From Syntrophorhabdaceae bacterium (GTDB taxonomy: Bacteria; Desulfobacterota; Syntrophorhabdia; Syntrophorhabdales; Syntrophorhabdaceae), in the NCBI GenBank assembly GCA_026415675.1, contig JAOAGQ010000071.1, forward strand, positions 1-64,000: DNA of 64,000 bases, written 5' to 3'. Position numbers and translations under genes: made by a program. Below, piece by piece: positions 7,619 through 16,419 of the stretch (position 1 is its first letter; each line of letters opens with the position of its first letter). The notes under the pieces are model-generated. The model worked only from the letters and a program-made list of their open reading frames with translations, searched no databases and was not told the DNA's origin.

Positions 7619-7724
7619 AATATGGTTCTACCCTTTTTTCCATATACATAGTGAACTTGTTTGGAGGGGATGGAGGTATGATATCAACAGGGGTTTGGAG
7701 TTCATCCTCAAGCTTTGCTGAAAA
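7605..7724 (-). pseudogene. Remnant of an MNT nucleotidyltransferase antitoxin
   Basis: Between an in-frame stop and the stop that overlaps the HepT-like start lies a short fragment reading SAKLEDELQTPVDII ... VEPYYDIR. The LE-x-EL-x3-VD(I/L) pattern resembles the C-terminal part of minimal nucleotidyltransferase (MNT) domains. The overlap of its TGA with the next gene's start (7618) is the normal MNT-HepT arrangement. The GS-x10-D-x-D catalytic part is missing. The pair is decayed; it could be a scar of a former defence or addiction module inserted in the csm operon. Confidence 0.35.
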
Positions 7725-7830
7725 TTAATAGAGTTTCCATCCCGGTATGCCAACACGAGAAACTTTATATACATTTATCAACAATCCAGAAAAAGGACAC
7801 ATTGTTTTACTTCACTCAAAATTATAGATT

Positions 7831-9276
7831 TTATTCTTCTTTTATACTTACAATCCTGAATGCATTACCGAAAGGCTCAACAACTATTGTGGCCTTAATT
7901 GCTCTGTCTTTTTTTAATTTAGGCCATAGGTGTTCAGGGACGAATTTATCGTCAATGTGTTCTATGAAAGCCTTCTTACCTTCAACAGTAGTTGTAAGAG
8001 ACTTATTGCCAGGATTGTAGATTATTAATGCATTTGAGATTGTTCTCTCTTTATATTCTTTTTCTACTTTTTCTCTATCCGCTTTGACTTCCTTGACTTC
8101 TGTAAGTTTTTCCTCTTTTTTTTCTGAAAATTCGATATTCTTCTTAGGTGTTGTCGTTATTTGCCTATTGAATAGCCCATCTTTTTGGTCAAAGGGTAGC
8201 ACCTCTAAAACAGCCCAACCAAAGGGTATAAGCCCATTGTTCGTTGTCGGTCGTGGAGTTTCAGAGGCAAGCCATATGGTGGTAGAGTGGTCTAAATATT
8301 TGGAGCTTTTCCCTCTACCCTGCATTATCTTTATACTCCTGTTGCCTTCAATGGTGACTGCTTCCGCGCCTGAATGTCTTCCAAGCCTTACAAGAGAACA
8401 GTTTTCGTTTAGTCTGTTTAAAAACTCCCCACCGTTTATCTTTTTAAAACCACAGGCAATTATAGCTTTCTCTTCGTCATCAAAAATTTTCTTATAACTT
8501 TTATTTGCTGATAGAAATAGAAGTTTCTGGTCTATCTTTATCTTTATCATTGAGTTATCAACAGGGTCAGAGAAATTTATAATACCTTCAAAAATACTAT
8601 CTTTTTCTATGGCTTCAAAAATCTGTTGTGGTCCTGTAGATGCCACTGTATTGAGGGTTGATACCGTTTTCTTTTTATTTACACCGTAATAAATTTTAGT
8701 TCTTACATTGTTGACTGGAAAAAAATCGGATACTTTTACCAATCTAAATGGGTCCGTATCGAATTTACCTCCAAGCAAATTTATCTCGAGATCAACCCCT
8801 TTACCCTTCCATCCTTTAATGCCTTTATTTACAGCCAAAATACTTAAAAAAGCGGTCCTTAACGCCCCTTTCAAAGAACTGCCAGGGATGAATACTTGAT
8901 CTGTCTGTGGGTTATATGCAGTTTTGTTTATAGTAAATTGATTGATGACTCTATTTTTATCATAGGTAGACATGGAGAGGACTTTTTTATAGTGTTCTAA
9001 AAGCCCTGTGGCTATATCGACCTCCTTATGATTAATATTTTCATTGAAATTGTTCTTAACAAATTTGAAAATATTGAGTAAATCATCGCCCATGCATAAT
9101 CTTGAAAACTCATCCCTTTTTTTAGGTTCTAAATTTTTTATAAATTCAAGGGGGTCGAACTCAAGTAGTTTTTTTCTCCTCTCGTCTAAAATAAATGATA
9201 CAGGTTCATATACATCATCGCAGCCAATATGTATGGGTGATAAAACATGGAGTCTTATTTTGATTGGTTTTTCCAT
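7831..9276 (-). CDS. csm5: Csm5, type III-A RAMP subunit
   Basis: 481-residue Csm5, which caps the crRNA 3' end of the Csm complex. The start at 9276 follows a GGAGG ribosome site; the longer frame to 9330 overlaps csm4 without support. Family features are the opening LHVLSPIHIG strand, the glycine loop IPGSSLKGALRTAF (about residues 130-143) and LIPFGWAVLEV near residue 360. About 110 further residues follow: a charged linker (KKEEKLTEVKEVKADREKVE) and a small beta-rich domain ending EPFGNAFRIVSI. The tail is longer than in typical Csm5. The gene starts one base after the csm4 stop. Confidence 0.9.
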   Translation of the reverse strand: MEKPIKIRLHVLSPIHIGCDDVYEPVSFILDERRKKLLEFDPLEFIKNLEPKKRDEFSRLCMGDDLLNIFKFVKNNFNENINHKEVDIATGLLEHYKKVLSMSTYDKNRVINQFTINKTAYNPQTDQVFIPGSSLKGALRTAFLSILAVNKGIKGWKGKGVDLEINLLGGKFDTDPFRLVKVSDFFPVNNVRTKIYYGVNKKKTVSTLNTVASTGPQQIFEAIEKDSIFEGIINFSDPVDNSMIKIKIDQKLLFLSANKSYKKIFDDEEKAIIACGFKKINGGEFLNRLNENCSLVRLGRHSGAEAVTIEGNRSIKIMQGRGKSSKYLDHSTTIWLASETPRPTTNNGLIPFGWAVLEVLPFDQKDGLFNRQITTTPKKNIEFSEKKEEKLTEVKEVKADREKVEKEYKERTISNALIIYNPGNKSLTTTVEGKKAFIEHIDDKFVPEHLWPKLKKDRAIKATIVVEPFGNAFRIVSIKEE

Positions 9277-9277
9277 A

Positions 9278-10306
9278 TTAAACCTCCACAGTAACGGGTA
9301 TATACAGGGAATAACCCTGCATAATGGCACTATCTATAACCTTTGAAATACCTGTGATTGCTCTTCCTATATAAGGTCTTTTTAAAACTACACCGAGATC
9401 TTTTGGTATCATAACAGCCCCTTCGTCTGCCATAAGCACAGGATTTTTAAAAGGGTTTGAAGATTTAGAAAGGACATCGCCGTGCCTGCCAAAACGGGTA
9501 AATGGGGTGAAATAGATGTCTAAAAATGTATCCCTTTCGGGGACACAAGGGGATAAGGTGTAACATGCATTCGGTTTTTTACTCCCTAAATCTGCTAAAT
9601 TAATCTCGTCTACAGAAATAATATTGAATTTTCCAAGTCCTGTAGAGGCATCTTTTCCAAAACCGGTCTCACCGATTCTTTGAAAAGCTTCCGCAATCTG
9701 TTCATGGAGGATATCATCTCTTAAACCAACGTAGATGCTAAGAGTTACATCTTCGTTAAAGACCATCTGTTCGGTGGTGAATGGAGCAAATCTTCCTTCA
9801 CCTGTTGTATTCGTTAGTCGATTGATAGTATTATGGGTCTGGGCAAACTCAACAATAAGAGAGGATTTTCCTCCCCTCCTTGCCTTCTCTACTACCTCAT
9901 TAATTAAAGCATCTGTTAACTCCGATTCAGAAATATAGGTTGCCCCTTTTAACGTGTCTATTCTTTTGGGATATTCCAATTTCAACCATTTTTTAGACTT
10001 TATTGTCTTTCGTTCAGCAATGATGTCCTTTGGATTTTTATTTTCAAAGTTAAATAGTTGAGAAAGGGGCATATCGGGTCTTTTAAAAATTCTTGATACG
10101 TTATCTTTTTTGCCTATTTTGAAAAATGCCGTGGACACAACAAGGAAAGGGTTTTCACTATAGTCAGAGAGCAATCTATCGATGGGTTTTCCAAAGAGTG
10201 TTTCGTCATATGCTGCCTGCCAGCAGACATGACCAAAGAGCGTATCGCCCTTTAGGGGTGTACCGAAACCTGATATGGGTTTTATTGTTATATCGTATAC
10301 TTTCAT
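9278..10306 (-). CDS. csm4: Csm4, type III-A RAMP subunit
   Basis: 342-residue Csm4, the RAMP subunit that holds the crRNA 5' handle and contacts Cas10. It begins with the typical GFGTPLKGDTLFGH segment (residues 14-27), and a glycine-rich RAMP loop (GFGKDASTGLGKF) is at about residues 217-229. The start codon overlaps the preceding 67-codon gene by 4 bp (ATGA), so translation is probably coupled. The csm5 start follows 1 bp after its stop. Confidence 0.92.
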   Translation of the reverse strand: MKVYDITIKPISGFGTPLKGDTLFGHVCWQAAYDETLFGKPIDRLLSDYSENPFLVVSTAFFKIGKKDNVSRIFKRPDMPLSQLFNFENKNPKDIIAERKTIKSKKWLKLEYPKRIDTLKGATYISESELTDALINEVVEKARRGGKSSLIVEFAQTHNTINRLTNTTGEGRFAPFTTEQMVFNEDVTLSIYVGLRDDILHEQIAEAFQRIGETGFGKDASTGLGKFNIISVDEINLADLGSKKPNACYTLSPCVPERDTFLDIYFTPFTRFGRHGDVLSKSSNPFKNPVLMADEGAVMIPKDLGVVLKRPYIGRAITGISKVIDSAIMQGYSLYIPVTVEV

Positions 10307-10506
10307 ATTTCAGCCTCTAAATTGTTCTTATTACTGTTTTTTATTATTTCATCAACACGGGGATCGGGTTCGTCAAGGGCAGATTTTAAGAATGAATGGG
10401 GTCTTATCCTCAGATCTACTTTTTTTGTCGTATTTAGGAATTTCATATCTTCCCCAAACGTATCAAAACCATTACCTAGAGAGACAGTGGCGACTATATC
10501 TTTCAT
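10303..10506 (-). CDS. Unrecognised 67-residue protein between csm3 and csm4
   Basis: A 67-codon gene placed exactly between csm3 (stop 4 bp upstream) and csm4 (4-bp ATGA overlap). This tight spacing argues that it is translated as part of the operon. The sequence begins MKDIVATVSLGNGFDTF and has a mixed charged C-terminus; no signal peptide, membrane segment or known cas family is seen. Possible roles are a small extra Csm-complex subunit or a detached piece of a RAMP protein. Function unknown; a noncoding, purely spacer role is unlikely but not excluded. Confidence 0.55.
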   Translation of the reverse strand: MKDIVATVSLGNGFDTFGEDMKFLNTTKKVDLRIRPHSFLKSALDEPDPRVDEIIKNSNKNNLEAEI

Positions 10507-10510
10507 TACA

Positions 10511-11236
10511 CTATTTTTTAAAAGGATCTAAAGTTTTAAACTGGCTGTCAAAGGCGCTATCTTTTTCTTTAAAATCAAATTCAATCCTTCCATAGCCCCT
10601 ACTTCCATTGCCCCCTAATGCATCCATTTCAAGGAGTTTTAAACCTCTCAATAGATAATCTTGAAACAATCTCTCATCCTCCTCTTTAAGCACTTTAAAT
10701 GTCACAAGGAAATTGAATTCTGTTCCTTCAGGGACACGCTCGATAAACCTGGGATGTTCAGCAGTCCCTTTTATCCTGTCAATCCTGTTTTCTGACTTAA
10801 CCTCAGTGTATGCCCATCTGTTATCTCTTGCCTTTTGTTTCCATGTTTCATCGAGATAGCAATCACTAAATGATACCCTTGTTGGACCATATCCTGTCTC
10901 ATCGTCCTTGTCTGCACCACTACTCCCAAAAATAGTGAGAATTGCCTCGGCATGCCTTTTCAATTCTGGGTTGCCATCAAGTTTATTAACGGTTTTTGAG
11001 GATACAAGACCCCCATCATCGGTTGCAAAAGGAACAAGCCCACAGGCCAGTTCAAGGAGGGAGCGAACCTTTCCCTTTATTGAAGAACCGGGAATATAGG
11101 GCTCAAAAGTATGGGGATGTTTTATAACAGGGCTGTCAGTACCCCCTATATGCATTTCCATGTTACCAGAACCTATATGAAGACCGCTTTTAAGGATGAT
11201 TTTTCCTTGTAGTTTTTTGATAGATATCAGTTTCAT
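10511..11236 (-). CDS. csm3: Csm3, backbone RNase subunit
   Basis: 241-residue Csm3, the repeated backbone subunit of the Csm complex that cuts target RNA every 6 nt. The catalytic aspartate is visible as Asp34 in GGTDSPV, and the glycine loop IPGSSIKGKVRSLLE follows at about residues 49-63. The C-terminal GGNGSRGYGRIEF loop is also normal. Retention of Asp34 predicts working target RNA cleavage. It overlaps csm2 by 4 bp. Confidence 0.95.
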   Translation of the reverse strand: MKLISIKKLQGKIILKSGLHIGSGNMEMHIGGTDSPVIKHPHTFEPYIPGSSIKGKVRSLLELACGLVPFATDDGGLVSSKTVNKLDGNPELKRHAEAILTIFGSSGADKDDETGYGPTRVSFSDCYLDETWKQKARDNRWAYTEVKSENRIDRIKGTAEHPRFIERVPEGTEFNFLVTFKVLKEEDERLFQDYLLRGLKLLEMDALGGNGSRGYGRIEFDFKEKDSAFDSQFKTLDPFKK

Positions 11237-11679
11237 CTTTTACCTCCTTGCTCAATATAGTTTGCGCCTTTTTCGTCATAAAATTTATAAAAACCCATGA
11301 AAGATTCAAAAAAGTTTGCAAATGTTTCAAAATCGTTTATATCGTTAATCTTTTTTATTGAACTGGATATGAAATCTTTAAAATTAATTGAAATTAAATC
11401 TCTACCTAACGCATAGGCAGCCTTTGCATTTAACATTTTTATGAACGGCAAAATCTTCTCAAATTCTTCCTTTTGTTTTTCATCAGGTAAAGTTTTTATC
11501 ATACCGTTAAACCTTAAAACTTCATCATAGAACTTTCTCAATTGAGTTGGCTTATTGGCTTTACCTCTACTTTCTACCTGGTCTTTATAGATTTTTTTTG
11601 CAAGTTCATCTGCTGTCGTTGAAAATAACTCTGCATTAATAATCTTTTTTTCCTTGTCCTTCCAAAAACTTATTTCCAT
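11233..11679 (-). CDS. csm2: Csm2, small helical subunit
   Basis: 148-residue small alpha-helical subunit of the Csm complex, forming the minor filament along the target RNA. The core QLRKFYDEVLRFN and the AAYALGRD helices match the Csm2 family, and length is normal. It lies between cas10 (10-bp gap) and csm3 (4-bp overlap). It ends in a short Gly/Lys-rich tail. No catalytic role is expected. Confidence 0.92.
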   Translation of the reverse strand: MEISFWKDKEKKIINAELFSTTADELAKKIYKDQVESRGKANKPTQLRKFYDEVLRFNGMIKTLPDEKQKEEFEKILPFIKMLNAKAAYALGRDLISINFKDFISSSIKKINDINDFETFANFFESFMGFYKFYDEKGANYIEQGGKR

Positions 11680-11689
11680 AATGCCCTCC

Positions 11690-14290
11690 TTACCTTATAT
11701 TGTATAAAACTTGCCATAACGGTATTTTTAGACCACCGGCATAGTCATTAAGCCATTTTCCTACTTTCATAACCTCATCGATAACGCTATTTTTATCATT
11801 TCCTTTTAGCTTTTTTCCCACATTTCTAACAATCGTATATTTGAGCATCGATCTCCACTTTAGACACTCCATATCCTCTATGCTAACCGTATAGCCTGTT
11901 TTTTGAATCTCCCTCTCCTTTTTTGCCATCTGGATTAAATCATTGATCCTGTATAGCATCGCATTATTTATGAGGCCCCCTTCAAGCCAGTTTTCTAAGG
12001 TTACTTTTATTTCATTAAGCCCATCCAACGCATCCCATCTAACCGTTTCATAGAAAATGGTGACACCGTTTTTACCACTCGATTTTGTCTGGTTAAGGGC
12101 CTTTTCGGATGACTCGGCTATATTCATTACAGGCTCATTGGGTTTGTTTATAGTGACACCTGCGGAAATGGTAATATCTCTATTTTCACAAACATATCTT
12201 CTAAAAGCTTTATTCAAAATATGGGAGAATTCTATTGTCCTATTCCATGGCCCTATGAGAAAGAGATCATCCCCTCCGGCAAAGACCGTATAAATGTCCT
12301 TATACATCTCATTCGTCGATAGGATATTCGGTAAATATATTGTAAAAAAATTGTTCAATTGTCTACTTAGAGTTGAGAGTCGGGAAAATGTCTGCAGTTC
12401 CTTTTTAATGCCATGGGAGAATATAAGCCCAAGGTTATCGATATCTGCCTTTAAAACTCCGAGGGCTTCAATGCCTTTAAATTTATCAGGTTTGTCCGTA
12501 AATTGTAGAGCCTTTTTCGCTATGGCAAGAAATGTTTTTGGGTATTTGTTTTTAATTGAATCGATTAACTCTAACCTAGTCTCGTCTTTCTTTTTTCCAG
12601 CAAGTAGTCTATCATCGTAGTTATCTTCATCTTCATATCTTGGAATGTAACCGTTTATGAATTTAGATGTAATCTCCTTTGACAGTTTTCCATCTTTACT
12701 AATACCTACATTCCAGTATTTCAACAGTTTCCCTGCTTTTGCCAGTTCGTTTAACTTACCATCAACATCGAATGAGACCTGATAGAAACCAAAGAGAGGC
12801 TCAAGGAGGCTGTCGCCTTTGAAATCAACATCGGTTGTTCCTATGGCGATCTTGTCTTCTTTTACCAAGTGCTCCCCTATATATATCTGGTCACGGCAAA
12901 TTTTACATGCATTTTCCTCCATATCTCTTGATATTTTTACGCCAGCTTCTCTATAGGATGGTCTTTTACCGCAGAAGGGGCAGAGAGGGTGATTTAAGGT
13001 ATTGTTAAAAGAATCGAGGTAGTCCTTAAAGACGCCGGCATGATCTCCTATATCAAATTTTTTATATTTCTTCTCATCAATAAACCTCTGTAAATTTTCC
13101 CAAAAGGCAGGAAAATTATTAGATACAAAATCATTACAGGACGCCTCCATGTATGCTATCCCGATGGAGGATTCTCCGTAAAAATTATCGATGAGCCATC
13201 TGTTCATCATCTCCGATACCTTATCTATGCGTCCCTTTGTTTCTTTTGTATTGGGTGCAATTAAAGTAAACCTCCCTGCCGCATTCAATACAATGGAAGA
13301 AGATGGTATGCCTATCTCTCTGCAGAGCATATCTGCGGCAAGTTCAGTAAGGAGGGATACGGTAAATGATCTACCCCTTAACAATTTTGCGGATGCCCTA
13401 CCTGTTGAACCACCCCCTGTGAAGATGAAATCCTGGATACCGTAAAAGTTACCGCTTACGACTAAAAATTTATTTTCGCTGTAATCTTTTATACTCTCTT
13501 CTGTTAAACTGCCTCTCTCTTTATGGTATAGATAAATTGCCGATGCAAAAGCGGATGTCATCTTTGAATGGTCGAAAAGAGAGACATCGGGGATTACCCT
13601 TCCCACTGTAGCCGCAGGTATGGAGGATCCAAATATCAAGAAAAGGTTTTCAAAGTGTTCAAACCACAGAGGAATGCTCTCTCTATGCCATAGCGCGGCG
13701 AGAGCTTTTATAAATCCTTCAAAGAGTCTTTTGTATTCATCCTTTGCCTCTTTATCGGTTAAGTGTTTTGCTTCTTCTTCTGATACAGGAAAGATATTTT
13801 GAGGTGATAATTCCCTAAGGGGATAACTGTAATTGAAAGAGTTCATGTTATCCTTCCACTTCTCATTCAATGAAACCTCTTCCAATATTGGTAACAATCT
13901 TGTTTTGAGATAATCCTTTGCTAATAGTTCTTGATTGTATTCTTCAAACTCTTTCCTGTCGAAACCACTGCTTACCCTGTCGGCAATGGCTATTATCCAT
14001 TGTAGAGGTGTTTCTGGTTTATGATGCATTGCAGTAAGATTAATAAAAGGATCGCCAAGCCCCCAAACTGCCTTATTAAATTGTATTGGTAAATCTTTCT
14101 CATATTTTTCAATGAAAGCTGCAGTATATAAGGCATGTTTATGGGTATATCTATTATTATAATATGGCTGATATAGCCCTGAGTTATTCTCCATATATTC
14201 CTTGCTTACAGGCATATCAGCCCTTTCTGCAAACTTTCCTATGTCATGCAAAAAGCCTGCTATGGCTATCTTATAAACTGTATCGTCCAT
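11690..14290 (-). CDS. cas10: Cas10/Csm1, signature subunit of type III-A
   Basis: 866-residue Cas10. An N-terminal HD nuclease domain keeps His15-Asp16 in LHDIGKF (single-stranded DNA cleavage). A zinc-binding pair of Cys motifs (CPFC ... CKIC) lies around residues 437-470. The Palm2 domain has the GGDD motif at about residues 672-675 (FAGGDDLFL), required to make cyclic oligoadenylates from ATP. A helical C-terminal domain follows. Both activities look intact. It is the first gene of the csm operon and is divergent from the phd/relE pair across a 180-bp intergenic region. Confidence 0.96.
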   Translation of the reverse strand: MDDTVYKIAIAGFLHDIGKFAERADMPVSKEYMENNSGLYQPYYNNRYTHKHALYTAAFIEKYEKDLPIQFNKAVWGLGDPFINLTAMHHKPETPLQWIIAIADRVSSGFDRKEFEEYNQELLAKDYLKTRLLPILEEVSLNEKWKDNMNSFNYSYPLRELSPQNIFPVSEEEAKHLTDKEAKDEYKRLFEGFIKALAALWHRESIPLWFEHFENLFLIFGSSIPAATVGRVIPDVSLFDHSKMTSAFASAIYLYHKERGSLTEESIKDYSENKFLVVSGNFYGIQDFIFTGGGSTGRASAKLLRGRSFTVSLLTELAADMLCREIGIPSSSIVLNAAGRFTLIAPNTKETKGRIDKVSEMMNRWLIDNFYGESSIGIAYMEASCNDFVSNNFPAFWENLQRFIDEKKYKKFDIGDHAGVFKDYLDSFNNTLNHPLCPFCGKRPSYREAGVKISRDMEENACKICRDQIYIGEHLVKEDKIAIGTTDVDFKGDSLLEPLFGFYQVSFDVDGKLNELAKAGKLLKYWNVGISKDGKLSKEITSKFINGYIPRYEDEDNYDDRLLAGKKKDETRLELIDSIKNKYPKTFLAIAKKALQFTDKPDKFKGIEALGVLKADIDNLGLIFSHGIKKELQTFSRLSTLSRQLNNFFTIYLPNILSTNEMYKDIYTVFAGGDDLFLIGPWNRTIEFSHILNKAFRRYVCENRDITISAGVTINKPNEPVMNIAESSEKALNQTKSSGKNGVTIFYETVRWDALDGLNEIKVTLENWLEGGLINNAMLYRINDLIQMAKKEREIQKTGYTVSIEDMECLKWRSMLKYTIVRNVGKKLKGNDKNSVIDEVMKVGKWLNDYAGGLKIPLWQVLYNIR

Positions 14291-14406
14291 AATTCCTCCT
14301 TGGCATAAGCAATATTTCCCTGAAACAATATATTCTAACTTGTTTTTTCACATTTAAACCCCCTCAGAAGAACATTAAATGCTATATACTTGTTAATTGA
14401 AACGAT

Positions 14407-14435
14407 TTGTTTTTCTACGATCTTCAAACTACAAT
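14407..14435 (+). promoter_or_regulatory. Candidate promoter for phd/relE
   Basis: TTGTTT (14407-14412) and TACAAT (14430-14435) are spaced by 17 bp, 35 bp upstream of the phd start. The sequence fits a sigma-70-type promoter in the divergent region shared with cas10. Identified by eye only. Confidence 0.4.
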
Positions 14436-14470
14436 TATGTTCAAATATTAACCAGCTAAGAGATAAAATA

Positions 14471-14743
14471 ATGACAAAGACAATACCCCTTGCAGAGGCA
14501 AAAAAGAACCTCTCCGCAATAATAGATGCCGTTGAGAACAGGTACGATAGATTTACCGTTACAAAAAAAGGTATCAGTAGAGCTGTTATTCTCAGTGTAG
14601 AAGAATATGAGGGATTAATGGAGACACTCGATATCTTGTCCAATAAAGAAGAAAGAGATGCCTTAAGACAGGCAAAAAAAGAGGTTAAAAACAGAGATAC
14701 CCTTTCATTAAGTAAGGCAAAAAACAGATATGGCCTCAAATGA
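14471..14743 (+). CDS. Phd/YefM-family antitoxin
   Basis: 90-residue antitoxin with the Phd/YefM DNA-binding N-terminus (IPLAEAKKNLSAIIDAVE ... VTKKGISRAVILSVEEYE) and a charged C-terminus that would bind the toxin. The start at 14471 matches the family; upstream in-frame codons have no support. It overlaps the toxin gene by 4 bp (14740-14743), the normal TA operon layout. It should autorepress its promoter. It is embedded, on the opposite strand, between cas10 and the DUF2130 gene. Confidence 0.88.
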   Translation: MTKTIPLAEAKKNLSAIIDAVENRYDRFTVTKKGISRAVILSVEEYEGLMETLDILSNKEERDALRQAKKEVKNRDTLSLSKAKNRYGLK

Positions 14744-15000
14744 AATACTCTATCGAATTTTCCTGTGAAGCTATTGGGGGCCTCGATAAAATCCACAGAG
14801 CCGATAAAAGACTTTTCGTGAAAATTTTCAAAAAAATAGAATCCCTTGAGTCTTCTCCCTATGAGGGCAAACCTCTTGTTGGCAACCATAAGGGCGAGTA
14901 CTCTCTGAGAATCAGTAATTACAGAGTCGTTTAAATGATTGATAAAACTGAGCATATTATTTATATCCTTACCGCTAAACATAGAAAACATGTTTATTGA
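14740..15000 (+). pseudogene. RelE/ParE-family toxin with an in-frame nonsense codon
   Basis: The frame reads a RelE-type toxin (MKYSIEFSCEAIGGLDKI ... YEGKPLVGNHKGEYSLRISNYRVV), then hits TAA at 14932-14934. The same frame continues without gaps as MIDKTEHIIYILTAKHRKHVY and ends at TGA 14998-15000. Family members have an aromatic residue, usually Tyr, right after RVV, so TAT or TAC changed to TAA is the simplest explanation. The lost tail carries the His/Arg/Tyr residues normally needed for mRNA cleavage, so the toxin is probably inactive unless the stop is read through. Confidence 0.75.
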
Positions 15001-15089
15001 TTCGCTCCTTTAGAATTCATAATATAAAAGATCAGGTCCCTGCGTTTTTTATGGGTCAAAAAAATCAAATTTATATTTCCTCCATACCC

Positions 15090-16364
15090 TTACTCCCCTT
15101 CCAATGCCTTTAACTCCATAGTCTTTAGTTCCGGTAGTGTGCTTCCTATTATCCCTTGAAGGCTTCCGTACATCCTCGTCGTATTTTTTATTACCTTTTC
15201 TATCTGTTTCTCCCTCTTCGCCCATATCTTCTCCATCGACCTTTTTTCTCCCTCGAGGTCCTGTTTCATGGAGACGAAGGCCTCAACTATCCCTTCTATC
15301 TGTTGGCGGAACTCCATCCCCGAAAGGTAACTGTATAACATCTCGAGTTTCTCGCTTTTCCCTTCGGCACTTACCTTTGCCTGGGCTACCTGAATGAGCC
15401 CGTATCTTAAGGCCATTGCGAGCCCCGTGGCGAGAGTATAATCGGCAACCCAGACACCGTTTATATTTGTTATTCCCGAAACCCCCTTTGGAAGGACTGT
15501 GGATACAAGAACGGCGATATCGGCCCTCGCCTCCCTCTGGTCTTCTTTTAGTTTGTCTATCCAGCCATCGCTCCAGTTTTTTACCCTTTTCGATTCCCAT
15601 ATGATCATACCGCATATCTGACCGTCTCTCGTACAGACCTTATGGAGCACATCTGCCCCCCTTACACCCCTTGGGACCGGTTCGATTATGTCGTATCGAA
15701 AATGGCTTTTAAGCTCCGTCTCGAGGACCCATTCAAGGGCCTCCCCTGTATCCCCAGGACCCTGCTCCACCTTTCTTTTCAACTCCTCTATCTGGTTTTT
15801 TAATGCCTCGATGTGCCTATCCTTTTCTACATCTTTTAATCTATACTGTTCGTAGGCTAATTTGAGAGCCTCTTCTTTTATCTTTGTCCTTTCTGCATCG
15901 AGTTTCCTTGTCACTTCGATTTCCATATTCTGTTTCTCTTCCTCAAGTCTCCTCTTTTCTTCTCGAAGTGTAAGCTCTATTTTCTGAAATTCTCTGATTT
16001 TATTCTTCTTCTCCTCAAGCTCATTCTTGAGGGCATTTAGTTCTACCTCCGATTCTTCCATTATCTTTTTCCTTACCGCTTCTTCCAATCCCTTCTTTTC
16101 CTCGATCAGTTTTGTTTGGAGATCCTTCTCGAGTTTTTCCCTGAGTCTCTCCATCTCCTTTTCCTGCTCCTCTTTTGCCCTCACTAACTCTTTTTCTCTT
16201 TTAATTATCACAGATTCCTTTGTTTTAAGTTCCTGCTCCTTGATTGCGAGCTGTTCGTTGAATTCTTTCTCGAATTGCTCCTTAATCTGGTGGGTCAATA
16301 CCTCATCGAGGGCAATCTCCCTCCTGCAGTAAGGGCATATGATTTTTGTAACGCTCTCAACCAT
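15090..16364 (-). CDS. DUF2130 coiled-coil protein with nuclease-like core
   Basis: 424-residue DUF2130 protein. Order: a CxxC motif (CPYCRREI, residues 10-17), a long charged coiled coil (about 30-205), then the DUF2130 core from about 215 (WVLETELKSHF ... GVRGADVLHKV ... GMIIWESKRVKNW). The D-x(n)-E-x-K pattern (ADVL; WESKR) resembles a PD-(D/E)xK nuclease fold, as in RmuC-like proteins; that is inference. No function is established. It lies downstream of the CARF/winged-helix gene with its own upstream tandem repeat motif. Confidence 0.8.
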   Translation of the reverse strand: MVESVTKIICPYCRREIALDEVLTHQIKEQFEKEFNEQLAIKEQELKTKESVIIKREKELVRAKEEQEKEMERLREKLEKDLQTKLIEEKKGLEEAVRKKIMEESEVELNALKNELEEKKNKIREFQKIELTLREEKRRLEEEKQNMEIEVTRKLDAERTKIKEEALKLAYEQYRLKDVEKDRHIEALKNQIEELKRKVEQGPGDTGEALEWVLETELKSHFRYDIIEPVPRGVRGADVLHKVCTRDGQICGMIIWESKRVKNWSDGWIDKLKEDQREARADIAVLVSTVLPKGVSGITNINGVWVADYTLATGLAMALRYGLIQVAQAKVSAEGKSEKLEMLYSYLSGMEFRQQIEGIVEAFVSMKQDLEGEKRSMEKIWAKREKQIEKVIKNTTRMYGSLQGIIGSTLPELKTMELKALEGE

Positions 16365-16419
16365 TCTTCACCCCTTTAGATAGCACTATTATTTCATTTT
16401 TTTATTCACCGTATCCATA

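Noticed and set aside
10275-10595. Plus-strand frames across the csm3-csm4 junction
   Set aside because: They oppose the tightly packed minus-strand csm operon and show no protein features.
14335-14991. 218-codon minus-strand frame opposite phd/relE
   Set aside because: The plus strand encodes recognisable Phd and RelE proteins with the usual 4-bp overlap; the opposite frame is hydrophobic and has no family or ribosome site.
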